From Phytophthora colocasiae (taxonomy: Eukaryota > Oomycota > Peronosporomycetes > Peronosporales > Peronosporaceae): 64,000 nt of DNA. Position 1 is the stretch's first letter. Every line of letters starts with the position of its first letter. A program made the translations under genes and the position numbers. The stretch lies in NCBI GenBank assembly GCA_018806915.1, contig JAGKQI010000093.1, positions 1,736,001-1,800,000 on the forward strand, read 5' to 3'. The notes under the pieces are model-generated. The model was not told the origin of the DNA, did not search any database, and worked only from the letters and a program-made list of their open reading frames with translations. Positions 53,601 through 62,994 of this stretch are shown in pieces.

Positions 53601-55808
53601 GTAGACCGTTCGTGGTCTATACGGACCACGCATCATTGCGTACGGCGATTAAGTCGCCGCACATCTCGCAACGTATGGCGAGATGGTTGTCCTTCTTCGC
53701 GGAGTACAACTTCCGGGTGGAGTACAAACCCGGAAGACTCAATGTAGTGGCCGACGCGTTATCGCGTCGACCTGACTATGCGGAGACGGTCGACGCCAAC
53801 GCTGTTGGCGTCGTGAGGACAGTTGTGCCGTCGTCAACGTTGATTGACGACGTGAAGAACGCGTATGCAAGGGATGCAGACGCGAAGGGGCTGCTGGAGT
53901 TCCTCGCAGCACCTTCCGACGTGGCACGTCGGAAGCTAACCCCTCATCTTCGAGCTCGTGTACACCGCTATCGTGTACACGAAGGCCTACTGTTGTACAG
54001 TGCAGTAGACGACAATGCGGATCGCATTGTCGTTCCGAATGATCATGACCTCCGGTTGAGGATCATGTTCGAGTATCACGATGCCCCCACGGCAGGGCAT
54101 CCGGGTCGTGAGAAGGCATACACTCTTCTCACGCGTGACTTCTACTGGCACCACCAGTACAAGTGGGTGCGCAAGTACGTACGTGCTTGCGAGGTTTGTC
54201 AACGCGTGAAGCCTGCGCAGTTCTCGCAGGCTCCTCTTCAATCACTACCGACTCCGTCGGAGTGTTGGCAGTCCATGTCCATGGACTTTGTCTTCGGTCT
54301 TCCGCCTGACAGCACGGAGGACGGGCATCGTTGTCTTTGTGGACCGATTCAGCAAGATGGTTCATCTTGCTGCCGTCCCGGCTACTGTTACAGCCGCGCA
54401 GACTGCGCGACTGTTTGTTGACATGGTGTTCAAACACCATGGCATGCCGGTCGACATTGTGTCGGACCGTGATCCACGCTTCACAGCGCGGTTCTGGCAA
54501 GAAGTGTTTACACTTCTTGGTTCACAGTTATCAATGTCGACTGCGGATCATCCGCAGACGGACGGACAGACCGAACGTGTCAACCGTGTATTGGGTGACA
54601 CGTTGAAGAGCTACGCTCACTCGTTCCCGCATTGGAGCGAGTGCTTGCCGATGGCAGAGTTTGCCATCAACAACTCGGTGCATGCCTCGACAGGGCATAC
54701 ACCGTTCTACGTGAACGCCATGAGGCATCCACGATTGCCGAGCATGCTCGGCGGGGTAGCTTCCTCCTTAAGTGGGGGAGGATCTACGGTTGCGTCCGAA
54801 CAACCGCAGAATGCAACTGATAGCAGCACACTATCAGCTGCGGTGACGCGTGCGACGTCTCGTTCGAGCAGGAACGAGCGCGCGATGTCTGTGCCGGGCA
54901 CAGACATGAGAGATGATAGCGAGCAGGCAGGGCCTGCTGCTGACAAGGGCGACAAGCTGAAAGGATTCAGCTCGGGTGCGCTAGACTTTGTCCAGCGAAG
55001 ACAAGCCGTCATACGGTTTGTCCAAGATGCTATCGCAGCTTCTGTCGATCGACAGAAGCTGAACGCTGATACTGTTGGTAGAGGCAACACAAATGAATTC
55101 GAAAAGGGTTCATTAGTTTTGTTAGCTACACAAAACCTACCTAGACATGCAGTGTCTGACTTTGGAGCAAGCAAGCTTGCTCCAAGATTCATTGGGCCGT
55201 TCAAAGTACTTGAACGGCATGGTAACGCGTACCGGCTGGACATACCGTCCAGCATGAGACTCCACCCGACCTTCTACGTCGGGCGGTTGAAGCCGTACGT
55301 GCAGCACGGACTACCTAGGGTTGGTAGTCCGACTGAGGAGTGCGAGAGGCCTGGAAGGCCTTCTCGAGACCGTCGACACGGTCGATCAACTGGTTCACTC
55401 TCGTCCCAAGACCGGACGAGAGGTTCGAGGCAGTCTGAGCTGCCTCGCAGACCTCAGCACGGAGGACACGAACCTCCTGCTTCAGAGCAGCTATCTCAGC
55501 GCTCTGTGTCTGCTCCAGCGCAGCAACTCGATCGTGCAGGGCACGATCGTCATGGTCATAGCGTTGACCATGCGGAGGGAGTGTTCCCACCCCCTCCGCC
55601 GCCGTTGCGCGACGCGCGTGGAGCGATCCGCTGGATTGTGGAGCGGATCGTGGCTCATAAGAGAACGAACTCTCAAGAGGTTCGTTTTCGTATTCGTTGG
55701 AGAGGATTTCCCCCCCATCGAGATACGTGGGAGCCGCGGAACGTCCTGATGGAGGACGTTCCGGAAATGGTGAGGGCGTACGAAGCCCACCATAACTTGC
55801 AGGGTTAA
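50608..55808 (+). pseudogene. pol: E3 Pol polyprotein, frameshifted
   Basis: Same domains as E2: protease (LVDSGASNNF near 50790), repeat-rich linker with constant-loop hairpins (about 51449-51783), reverse transcriptase (YFDD near 52960), RNase H, integrase (VSDRDPRFTARF, QTERVNRVLGD) and chromodomain (VRFRIRWRGFPPHRDTWEP near 55680-55740). Open pieces: 50679-51257, 51238-52380, 52377-53480, 53540-54421 and 54288-55808. Compared with E2, it has lost 2 bases near 51237, 2 bases near 53420, 1 near 53552 and 2 near 54315, and has an indel near 52345. Near 20180 and 21520, where E2 is broken, E3 is sound. The reverse-transcriptase piece is intact over its catalytic core. Confidence 0.9.
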
Positions 55809-56862
55809 ACCCTGCACGAGGAGTGCTGCGGTCAGCCACAGCACTCGGAGCTTCGCGTGGCACAATACGACCACGGAGTTCCTTGATGTGATCGGGTACA
55901 CGGACGACCGTGTACCCCAGGAGATCACTTTCGGTAAGGCGTGTTGCCAAGGGTGGGCAACACGGGCAGGGTGTGCCAAAGGGAACGGCACATGGGATCC
56001 CCGCTTCCATGGACTGATCATGGAGGCGTTCACACTTACCACGTGTAGTGTAAGTGTAGTAGCGATCGCGAGCCGCAGCAACGCGATCGTGATATGCCTT
56101 CGGGTCTTTGTTGAAGTTTTCAACAAAGGCGTTCCACGACTGACAAAGTGCCTGCCACTCTGGCACTTTGCTCTTGCGCGAAGTTTTCTTCGCTGCATAG
56201 TATCGGAGCTCATGGAAGAGCCCGATATAGTAGTCGCGTCTTTGAGTCTCGGACTCAAAGACAACCTTAGCGGCGACGTCGTCGTCGTTGATACTGTTGC
56301 ATGAGTACAACAGTATCGGGTTCGGTGGTGAACTTGCACCGAACCGGTCATGGATCTCTGCCTCAGTAGGCATCCATGGTGCACGCACTGGAGGATCAGT
56401 GCGTGGAGTAGTGAGCGCCCTCGACATGGGGGACGCTTCATCATCACTGCGCGGACGCTTCGAGCTTGAAGCGTCCGAGGCCTCATAACGAGGTCGTCGA
56501 GATCCCACGGGTGGGTCTGACGTGTCTTCGGACGAAGACACGGGAGCGGGAGCCTTGACATCAACCTCCCCCTCCTCGACATCCTCCTCGTAGTCGAGGA
56601 TGTCTTCGTAGTCCTCTCCAAAGAGTTCTTTGAGAGGGACAGCAGGATTCTTAATCTCTGCTAGAGAAGAAGACTTCTTCTTCTTCTCATGCTTCTCCTT
56701 ATGGAGAGCATGGTACTTGGTGACAGAGAGCTTCTCTGTCGGACCGCTGGAAGCAGCAGTGCTAGTGAGCACTGCTGAGGTCGTTGTTCCTGCTGCAGAG
56801 GCAGCAGGTGAGGCTTGCGCGTCCGCAGTAGCGGACGAAGACGTGGGCGTTGGCGAGTCCAT
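55315..56862 (-). CDS. Antisense ORF of retrotransposon E3, 515 aa, coiled-coil protein
   Basis: An intact minus-strand frame lying between the 3' LTR and the end of pol and overlapping the last 494 bp of pol, including the chromodomain, on the opposite strand. From ATG 56862 (MDSPTPTSSS) the protein has an Ala/Ser/Thr-rich start, a Lys cluster (KEKHEKKKKSSS), an acidic block (GEDYEDILDYEEDVEEGEVD) and a basic SRRPRYEASDASSSKRPR segment. A central folded-looking region holds VFESETQRRDYYIGLFHELR and WQALCQSWNAFVENFNK. A C-terminal heptad stretch (DRVAALEQTQSAEIAALKQE and onward) suggests a coiled coil. The same frame runs on to 57114 inside the LTR (599 residues), so an LTR start is possible. 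E2 has the same protein with two frame breaks. No known family recognised. Confidence 0.7.
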   Translation of the reverse strand: MDSPTPTSSSATADAQASPAASAAGTTTSAVLTSTAASSGPTEKLSVTKYHALHKEKHEKKKKSSSLAEIKNPAVPLKELFGEDYEDILDYEEDVEEGEVDVKAPAPVSSSEDTSDPPVGSRRPRYEASDASSSKRPRSDDEASPMSRALTTPRTDPPVRAPWMPTEAEIHDRFGASSPPNPILLYSCNSINDDDVAAKVVFESETQRRDYYIGLFHELRYYAAKKTSRKSKVPEWQALCQSWNAFVENFNKDPKAYHDRVAAARDRYYTYTTRGKCERLHDQSMEAGIPCAVPFGTPCPCCPPLATRLTESDLLGYTVVRVPDHIKELRGRIVPREAPSAVADRSTPRAGFNPASYGGLRTPSPFPERPPSGRSAAPTYLDGGEILSNEYENEPLESSFSYEPRSAPQSSGSLHARRATAAEGVGTLPPHGQRYDHDDRALHDRVAALEQTQSAEIAALKQEVRVLRAEVCEAAQTASNLSSGLGTRVNQLIDRVDGLEKAFQASRTPQSDYQP

Positions 56863-56950
56863 TGCGAAATGAACTCGGATTTCTCTTGGGAACTTGACGG
56901 TCTTGTCAAGTTCTGTTGATTGACGTATCGAGACCGATACGTCGAATCTT

Positions 56951-56963
56951 AACGGGGGGATGG
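56951..56963 (+). promoter_or_regulatory. E3 polypurine tract
   Basis: AACGGGGGGATGG directly before the 3' LTR at 56964. Confidence 0.65.
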
Positions 56964-57421
56964 TGTAACGGTTACACGTACAAGTGGTTGTACCACTTGT
57001 AACTCTAACAGTTAGGATAACTGTTAGAGGTTGGAAATGGGCCTCAGACCTTGGTGTGCTGTACACACCAAAGGATACATGGGCGAACCACATTATTGGG
57101 TGGTTCGTGTGCATTTGTGCATATTATTGGTAGAAAGTAACGGATTTCTACCAATCACTGAGCAGAGTTTCTGCCAACCACACGTTGGCAGACCCTTTAG
57201 AAATAGATAACAAACAGTTTTAGGAGGTCCATAATTGGCTTATGCCAAATTCAATAACAGTTCTCATTTTACGGTATTTTGCAGTTTAATTTAGTTATAT
57301 TTGATTTAATTCTACTTATTTAAATAAGTATACTTAAATTAAGTCTATTCTAATTGCACGCTTCCTCATACACGTAAGCGCACGTGTACGCCATCTAATA
57401 GGTCTAGGTAGACCCATTACA
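56964..57421 (+). repeat. E3 3' LTR
   Basis: 458 bp; the tip reads TGTAACGGTTACA, two G shorter than the 5' LTR. It ends TTACA, directly against the coding sequence of a truncated chromodomain gene on the minus strand. Confidence 0.93.
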
Positions 57422-57785
57422 CTCTCGGAGCTTGCTGTCGCTTTCGGGCTCGCAGCTCTCTTCTTGGAAGCACGGGCACGTTTTAGCTGCTCTTCGTTAA
57501 ATTGTTGCAGAAGCCTGGGGCACGTAAGATTGGATTCCGGCTCCCATGTAGTGTCATTGTAACCCTTCCATTTTACATGATACTTTGGCTTTCCCGACAC
57601 GATTTTCATATCGATAATACGTTCCACTTCGTACTCTTCATCTACGAACAAGCATTCGATTAGAACTGCCAACGACGCAAGAGTTGTGTCTGCGTACCAG
57701 ATATTTCATCGGGCCGAGTAGCTCTCCGCCGGCTCGTGCGAGACGACTGGGGATCTCTTTCTCTCTCCTTGCGCTTGCGCGGCAT
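57422..57785 (-). pseudogene. Chromodomain (HP1-like) gene, 3' end cut off by E3
   Basis: Exon 1 57698-57785 (MPRKRKERERDPQSSRTSRR, basic) and exon 2 from 57641 downward, joined by a 56-bp GT-AG intron (57642-57697). The join gives [17 protein letters not shown], and a typical chromodomain follows: [37 protein letters not shown]. These have the aromatic residues that bind methyl-lysine in HP1-type proteins (Y of EYEVE, W of KWKGY, W of TWEP). After a basic, Ala-rich stretch ([19 protein letters not shown]) the gene meets the LTR, and the frame continues 28 codons into it before a stop at 57334. Any second (chromoshadow) domain is lost. It probably bound histone H3 methyl-lysine in heterochromatin. 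It is unrelated to the retroelement's own chromodomain in sequence. Confidence 0.75.
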
Positions 57786-57925
57786 GACCACCTTAGAATC
57801 CTGAATTGAATGCAAGTGGTATCCGGACAGTTTTTTTGCACTTACACTTACAATCACGTAATGAGATCCAAAATATCCGGATACGGCGTAACTATACTGG
57901 TATACCAGTAATCGACGTCAGCATT

Positions 57926-58035
57926 AGAGGCAAATATACTAGTTTCACTAAAGAAAACAATCCAATAGTGAAACTAGTATATTTACCTCTATCGACGTGG
58001 ACTCTTTGAGAGAGGTGAATATACTAGTTTCACTA
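57926..58035. repeat. Three-copy inverted/direct repeat between divergent genes
   Basis: Arms 57926-57950 and 57966-57990 (25 bp each, one mismatch, 15-bp spacer) form a large hairpin around TATACTAGTTTCACTA. A third copy, 58011-58035, repeats the first arm in direct orientation. It lies upstream of the chromodomain gene and just beyond the end of the five-exon gene. Confidence 0.85.
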
Positions 58036-58149
58036 TAGGTCGTGGCCGTCCATAAATGTAAAAGTTTATATGTCGGCTACAATCTGCAACAATAAAACTA
58101 CTACGTAGCTGCAATCCATGTGCGATACGATTCAAGCGACGAGCTGTAA

Positions 58150-59158
58150 CTAGTCATAGCGCCTATAGTTCTCCCCGATGCAAATCTCGCCACTGTCCTC
58201 GCAATAAAAGGTCTTGGGAGGCAATTCGTGCCACACTGACTCCGTCGGGTAATCTTGCGTTGGGAAGTTCTTGCACTTTTCGCATTTGCACAGCCCTTGG
58301 AACTCGGCTTTTGATAGCTCGTATGCGATGATATCCACAACGTTCATAGCTTCCATCAAGAAACAAATCAAATTGTGTTCTCTCTCCAGCTGACGTCCCT
58401 CCCGGCGATGTTCATCAATCTCTTCTGCATCCACGAAAATGTCTGCCTGCATGCGAATATAATGCTCGACATGAGCGTCGAGTTCCTGTCTTTCTTGGTC
58501 GATATAGTCGTTTAGAAACCTCAACCGAGTTTTAATCTGCTCTCGAGTTATCTATTTTTTTCATTCAGTAGTTAGTAAACCGTCAAATTGTAAGAACATA
58601 CAGGGAATACCTTCGACAAACTCATTGATGTGTCCAACCACTGCAGCATCCAAAGGTAATCATGCTCGTCGAATGCGTACAAGTTCCATACCCCAACATA
58701 CACATCATACATTTGCTTGACGGGCAATGAAGTAACGAAGTCGTCGATGTCGCTGGAGTTTTGTGCCTATTTATCAGACAAAGCGTTACCAAAAACAGCG
58801 ATAACATTAACGTCTCCAATCATGCACGTACACGTCCTTCGGCAGGTTCCTTGAAGTAAACAGGATACAACGCGTCGAACGAGATCTCGTCGGTGCTACT
58901 AAAGAACGAAAGAGCCTATCGTTTCAAACAAGTTAGATAAATGCTTTAAAAGCTGAATATGTACAATTTACCTCGGTTCTAAACTCGTCCTTTTCGCGGA
59001 AGTTGTACAGGCGCTTGCCATCAGAAGCAAAGGATCTTGATGGGTCTTCTATCTGTCGACAGCAACAAATGATACCAGGGGTTACCCAATTGCAGATTAT
59101 GCAAATTGAAGTGAGTGCATACTTCAAACTGCTCTGCTTTCGGCCGAAAGTCACGCAT
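58150..59158 (-). CDS. Hypothetical five-exon gene, 255 aa, Cys-rich C-terminus
   Basis: Exons 59123-59158, 58972-59052, 58832-58915, 58602-58766 and 58150-58551 join cleanly. All four introns (70, 56, 65 and 50 bp) are GT-AG and phase 0, with donors GTATGC, GTAAAT, GTACGT and GTATGT. The 255-residue protein starts MRDFRPKAEQFE. Its middle is acidic and aromatic (SSTDEISFDALYPVYFKEP, YDVYVGVWNLYAFDEHDYLW), followed by helical, charged sequence (NDYIDQERQELDAHVEHYIR). The end has a Cys cluster CKCEKC...W...C...C (CKCEKCKNFPT, VWHELPPKTFYCEDSGEIC) that loosely resembles a CW-type or PHD-like zinc site. No signal peptide. No family recognised. The perfect exon joins argue for a live gene despite its repeat-rich surroundings. 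Confidence 0.75.
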
Positions 59159-59500
59159 GGTTCCTCAACAGCAAAACGAAGAATGAAAGGCGTCCCATGC
59201 TAAAGATTTTGGCAGCTGCTCGAAAGTGCCACTAACTTTTTTTTCGAAAGATACTGACCGTGGGCTCACCGTCAGGCACAAGTCAGACGCAGCCTGTGTC
59301 AGTACTGTCTGTGCTAACGCCTCTACCAACTACAAATGTCAACGATGGTTTAAACTACAAATGTCAACGATGGTTTACCATTGACCTGGCCAATACTCAG
59401 TACTCAAGAAAGTTTATCATTAACCTGTAAAATACTAAACTCAAGGTAAACACAACAGTTACCAGTCGCTGACAAGGAAAAGTTACCACTGCTAACGTCG
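59159..59500. other. Intergenic before the minisatellite
   Basis: About 340 bp. A short tandem word, ACTACAAATGTCAACGATGG, occurs twice in a row near 59330-59370. No gene. Confidence 0.5.
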
Positions 59501-59504
59501 AGCA

Positions 59505-60180
59505 GCATAGCAGGTAATATCAGCGTTGTGACCAGTAGGGCTCAAGCGGCGTAACGGGTAGCGTAGCAGATCGTCGACCAGCGTACCAGGTAGAACATCA
59601 TAGTAGGTAGGGCAGCGTAGCAGGTTATAGCAGCATTGCGACCAGGTTCGAGTAGCGTAGCAGGTTATAGCAGCATTGTGACCAGTAGGGCTCCAGCAAC
59701 GTAACGGGTAGCGTAGCAGATCGTCGACCAGCGTACCAGGTAGAACAGCCTAGTAGGTAGGGCAGCGTAGCAGGTTATAGCAGCATTGTGACCAGTAGGG
59801 CTCCAGCAACGTAACGGGTAGCGTAGCAGATCGTCGACCAGCGTACCAGGTAGAACAGCCTAGTAGGTAGGGCAGCGTAGCAGGTTATAGCAGCATTGCG
59901 ACCAGGTTCGAGTAGCGTAGCAGGTTATAGCAGCATTGTGACCAGTAGGGCTCCAGCAACGTAACGGGTAGCGTAGCAGATCGTCGACCAGCGTACCAGG
60001 TAGAACAGCCTAGTAGGTAGGGCAGTGTAGCAGGTTATAGCAGCATTGCGACCAGGTTCGAGTAGCGTAGCAGGTTATAGCAGCATTGTGACCAGTAGGG
60101 CTCAAGCAGCGTAACGGGTAGCGTAGCAGCCAGTAGAACGTCGAGTAGCGTAGCAGCCAGCAAAGGTCGAGCAGCGTAGT
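59505..60180. repeat. Minisatellite with 110/150-bp higher-order unit
   Basis: The word AGCGTAGCAG recurs throughout. The landmark GTGACCAGTAGGGCT falls at 59528, 59678, 59788, 59938 and 60088, giving periods of 150, 110, 150 and 150 bp. The difference is a 40-bp subunit (CAGCATTGCGACCAGGTTCG and the next 20 bp) present in the 150-bp forms and absent from the 110-bp form. Copies differ at few bases. Confidence 0.9.
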
Positions 60181-60937
60181 CAGCAATTTCGTGTAGTGCA
60201 CGTCGAGCAGGGCGTCAGGACATTGGGTAATGGGGGACTTGAGGGGGGCTTGGTGAAATTGAAAATGAGGCTCCGCTTTGCGATTCTTGCCGCGAGGATC
60301 GCGCACATGAGGTTGGCTAGAGCTTCAACTTGCTGGCCAATTAGCACTCGTCATTTTTACGCTAGCGCCTCTTATTGGCGGAATCGTCAGAGCGAACCCG
60401 CCGGGGAAAAGCTTTGGCGGAAAAGCGCGCGGAAACACGTATAGTGGGCCTTGCGACCGCGTAGGAATCACGTTGGCTTCAAGTTCAACCTCAACATATG
60501 ATTACTATAATACTCACACTATACTATTGATTTACTATACGTGGCGAAGAGTGTGTTTGTGCTTGCGATAGTATGAACCCTGACAATAAAATGTCAACTG
60601 CGAAGAAACGTCGACTTGAGATTTCAATTATCAGCGATGGTCTGCATTTCACTCACTTTCTGTAGTCCGCCATGGGGACGATGATTAAACGCAGTTGCAG
60701 TAGTTAGTGGTAGTTCACGGGTGGCACGACCGTGCAGAAGCCGCCCGGAAAAATTGACCGTTTTGAAGTTGTTGCTAGAACTTCACAGCCGGCTACGAAA
60801 GCGCATTCAGGGACGTGGACACCCACGTTGAAGCTCCCAGTCCGGCTCGGCGTGGCTTTAGTGTCATAGACCTCTATCGATGATACCGCAGCCAAGACTG
60901 CTGCCTCATGTTGTGAGGATGTTTAACTTTATCGATG
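59934..60937. repeat. Left arm of a large inverted repeat
   Basis: Positions here mirror those at 62995-64000, with coordinates summing to 123932 at the inner end and 123934 further out (two single-base indels). The match starts at ATCGATG 60931-60937 and runs outward at least 1 kb to the window-limited mirror point. It includes the end of the minisatellite and a 63-codon frame (60704-60895, minus strand) present in both arms with one residue changed. The true outer end lies left of 59934, or cannot be seen because the right arm leaves the window. Confidence 0.95.
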
Positions 60938-62994
60938 TTCATACACAGTCGCCTTGCACCTATGCTACTACGTTTGTATCAATTCTAACTTCGCGGAAAT
61001 CCATATGCGTTGTCTTCGAAGGTTTGCGTTCGGGCTCAAAACCCAAACACGTAAGCACTTGATTAACCGCTTCGCCGTCAATGTTCCAATCCGATGAGTG
61101 TCGAAACAAGACATGATAATGGCTTCAAAAGGAAGCCTGCATATTCGGGATACTTGGCGCCACCGCTTGTTTCGCCGAAGTAAATGTCGTTGTGCAGCCT
61201 CCACGTTGCGTGGTCGCAGTGTGTATTTTTCCAGTGTATCAACAAGATCTCGTGATCTTCTCTCCGGCCTCTGGCAATATCGCTGTTGCCACAGAGAATA
61301 CTACAGAGAATAGAGGCGCAAATCAACTACGACATCGACTAAGACAAAGACAATTCGCAATGTGACACAACGACAGCGTTATGACCATGGCAACACCTAG
61401 ACGTGATGAGGTATATTGAGTTACTTCCAAAGAGTCCTACAGACCTAGACTGGTCTAAGGACCGGTACAAGTCCAACCTTGGATGGCCGAGCCGTCTAAT
61501 TTCCGACCGGGGAGATCCAGGACAAACTCTACAACGAAATAGCGACAGCGACTACGACTACGACTACGACGATACGGACCTTCGTGCATTCGCCGAAGGC
61601 TTAAGATGGTCGGAGGATCTGCTGCGCTGTTACCAAAGCCTCTCGGACGTCTCAGTGTATCAGATGATGACCCGGCGGCCTTCGGCGTCGCTTGCGTACG
61701 CTGTCTGTGTTCGCTGACCTTCAGTGTCAGTACTCGCAATTTGAACGTATGCTCTGTGTCATTATCGTTCGTTTGGGTATCGAAAGCCCTAGCACTGCGA
61801 GAGGTTGGCTCTGGAACCATTTTCGACGTGGTTCCATGAAACCCAACACTGGTATAAATACAGTCCCGGACCTAGTGGAGCTAGGCGGTTTTTTATTTTA
61901 GGACGTAAGCTCGGAGAGCTAGTACTCGGTGGCTGACGCAGGACTTGCGGGTAACATGCTGCTACCAAGCCAGCTTCCACTTCCACTGGTAAGGATACGT
62001 CTAGTGACAAGATGTCGTCCTCGACTCTTAAGATCAAGAGTAGTTCGGTAACCCCAAATACTCAGTTGTGACAGTCTAGTCTTATATTTCTCCAAGAACA
62101 CAAAGCCTTACAAAAACATTTGACGCAACTACAACCTCCAGCAGGCTCGCAATCTGCCTCGCTGAGTGACCGGCTTCATTCTACTCATCATATCCCTGAA
62201 TCTACCACTGGTTCGTGAGCCGTTGCTGAACAAAATGCCACTGGTAAGGATACGTCTAGTGACAAGATGTCGTCCTCGACGGAGATATACGCTGCGGTCA
62301 CAGTCTTCTCTTAAGATCAAGAGTAGTTCGGTAACCCCAAATACTCAGTTGTGACAGTCTAGTCTTTTATTTCTCCAAGAACACAAAGCCTTACAAAAAC
62401 ATTTGACGCAACTACAACCTCCAGCAGGCTCGCAATCTGCCGCGCTGAGTGACCGGCTTCATTCTACTCATCATATCCCTGAATCTACCACTGGTTCGCG
62501 AGCCGTTGCTGAAAAAAATGAAACGACATTTCCAACACTAGCGCGTTAGATAGATGAATGCCCAAAGTCAGATTGGGACATTGGGCATCGAAAACCCAAC
62601 GCTGTTAGCCTAAAACTGCATGTACGTGGCGAACCCTCGTTATCATAGTTGTTTGGGCCAGCGTGCAGTTTAGTCATTGACCCACAGCACAGCATCAAAA
62701 CCTTTCACCATCTTTAGCATACACATCCACTTACAAATTTTGTATTCTCGTGAACGTCACGAGAATACACAAACCTTGATTCAACGTGGAGAACGCGACT
62801 AAAACGCAAGGATGATTACGTCCCCGCTAAAAGTTAATCAACTTCTCTCTTCTTCTCTGTGGTAGATTCCGGACTATGATTAATATGGTATAAGCTGGTT
62901 TAAAAGCAGAAGATCTTCAGCGGCATGTTGTCTTTCTGTACCAGCACTACTAATGAAATTCATACGACGCACTCTGCAGAATGGACAGGGCGTC
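60938..62994. other. Interior of the large inverted repeat
   Basis: About 2.06 kb between the arms. No intact gene. Minus-strand frames 60968-61204 and 61078-61326 have some coding look, but I cannot name them. A possible TATA motif (TATAAATA) lies near 61853. The tandem duplication 61983-62519 is inside. Nothing resembling a transposase was found, so a mobile-element interpretation has no coding support. Confidence 0.5.
61983..62519. repeat. Tandem duplication, period about 255 bp
   Basis: CCACTGGTAAGGATACGTCT starts at 61983 and again at 62238. Both copies continue nearly identically through ACCACTGGTTCG and GAGCCGTTGCTGA. The second copy carries an extra block of about 28 bp (GGAGATATACGCTGCGGTCA and a few more bases) near 62280-62307. 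Confidence 0.9.

Larger units (their letters stand above)
49127..57421 (+). mobile_element. Ty3/gypsy chromovirus-type LTR retrotransposon E3
   Basis: An 8295-bp sister of E2 in the same orientation, with the same parts in the same order. LTRs 49127-49586 (460 bp) and 56964-57421 (458 bp) differ at several single bases and share variants absent from E2 (CCATCTAAT and CTAGGTAG near the 3' end), so they descend from one insertion. The flanking 5-mers are ATAGT (49122-49126) and CTCTC (57422-57426), not a duplication. gag and the antisense ORF are intact; pol has several frame breaks. Confidence 0.95.

Noticed and set aside
55491..56621. Second minus-strand ORF of 376 codons in E3
   Set aside because: It runs opposite pol in another frame, is Arg/Ser-rich without structure, and overlaps the better supported 515-codon antisense ORF.
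59505..60180. CRISPR-like array
   Set aside because: Repeats are direct and abutting, with near-identical intervals rather than unique spacers, and the genome is eukaryotic. It is a minisatellite.
62129..62320. RxLR-effector-like motif (RHLVTRRIL) in a short minus-strand frame
   Set aside because: No signal peptide, no true RxLR-EER order, and the sequence is part of a tandem duplication without a sustained frame.
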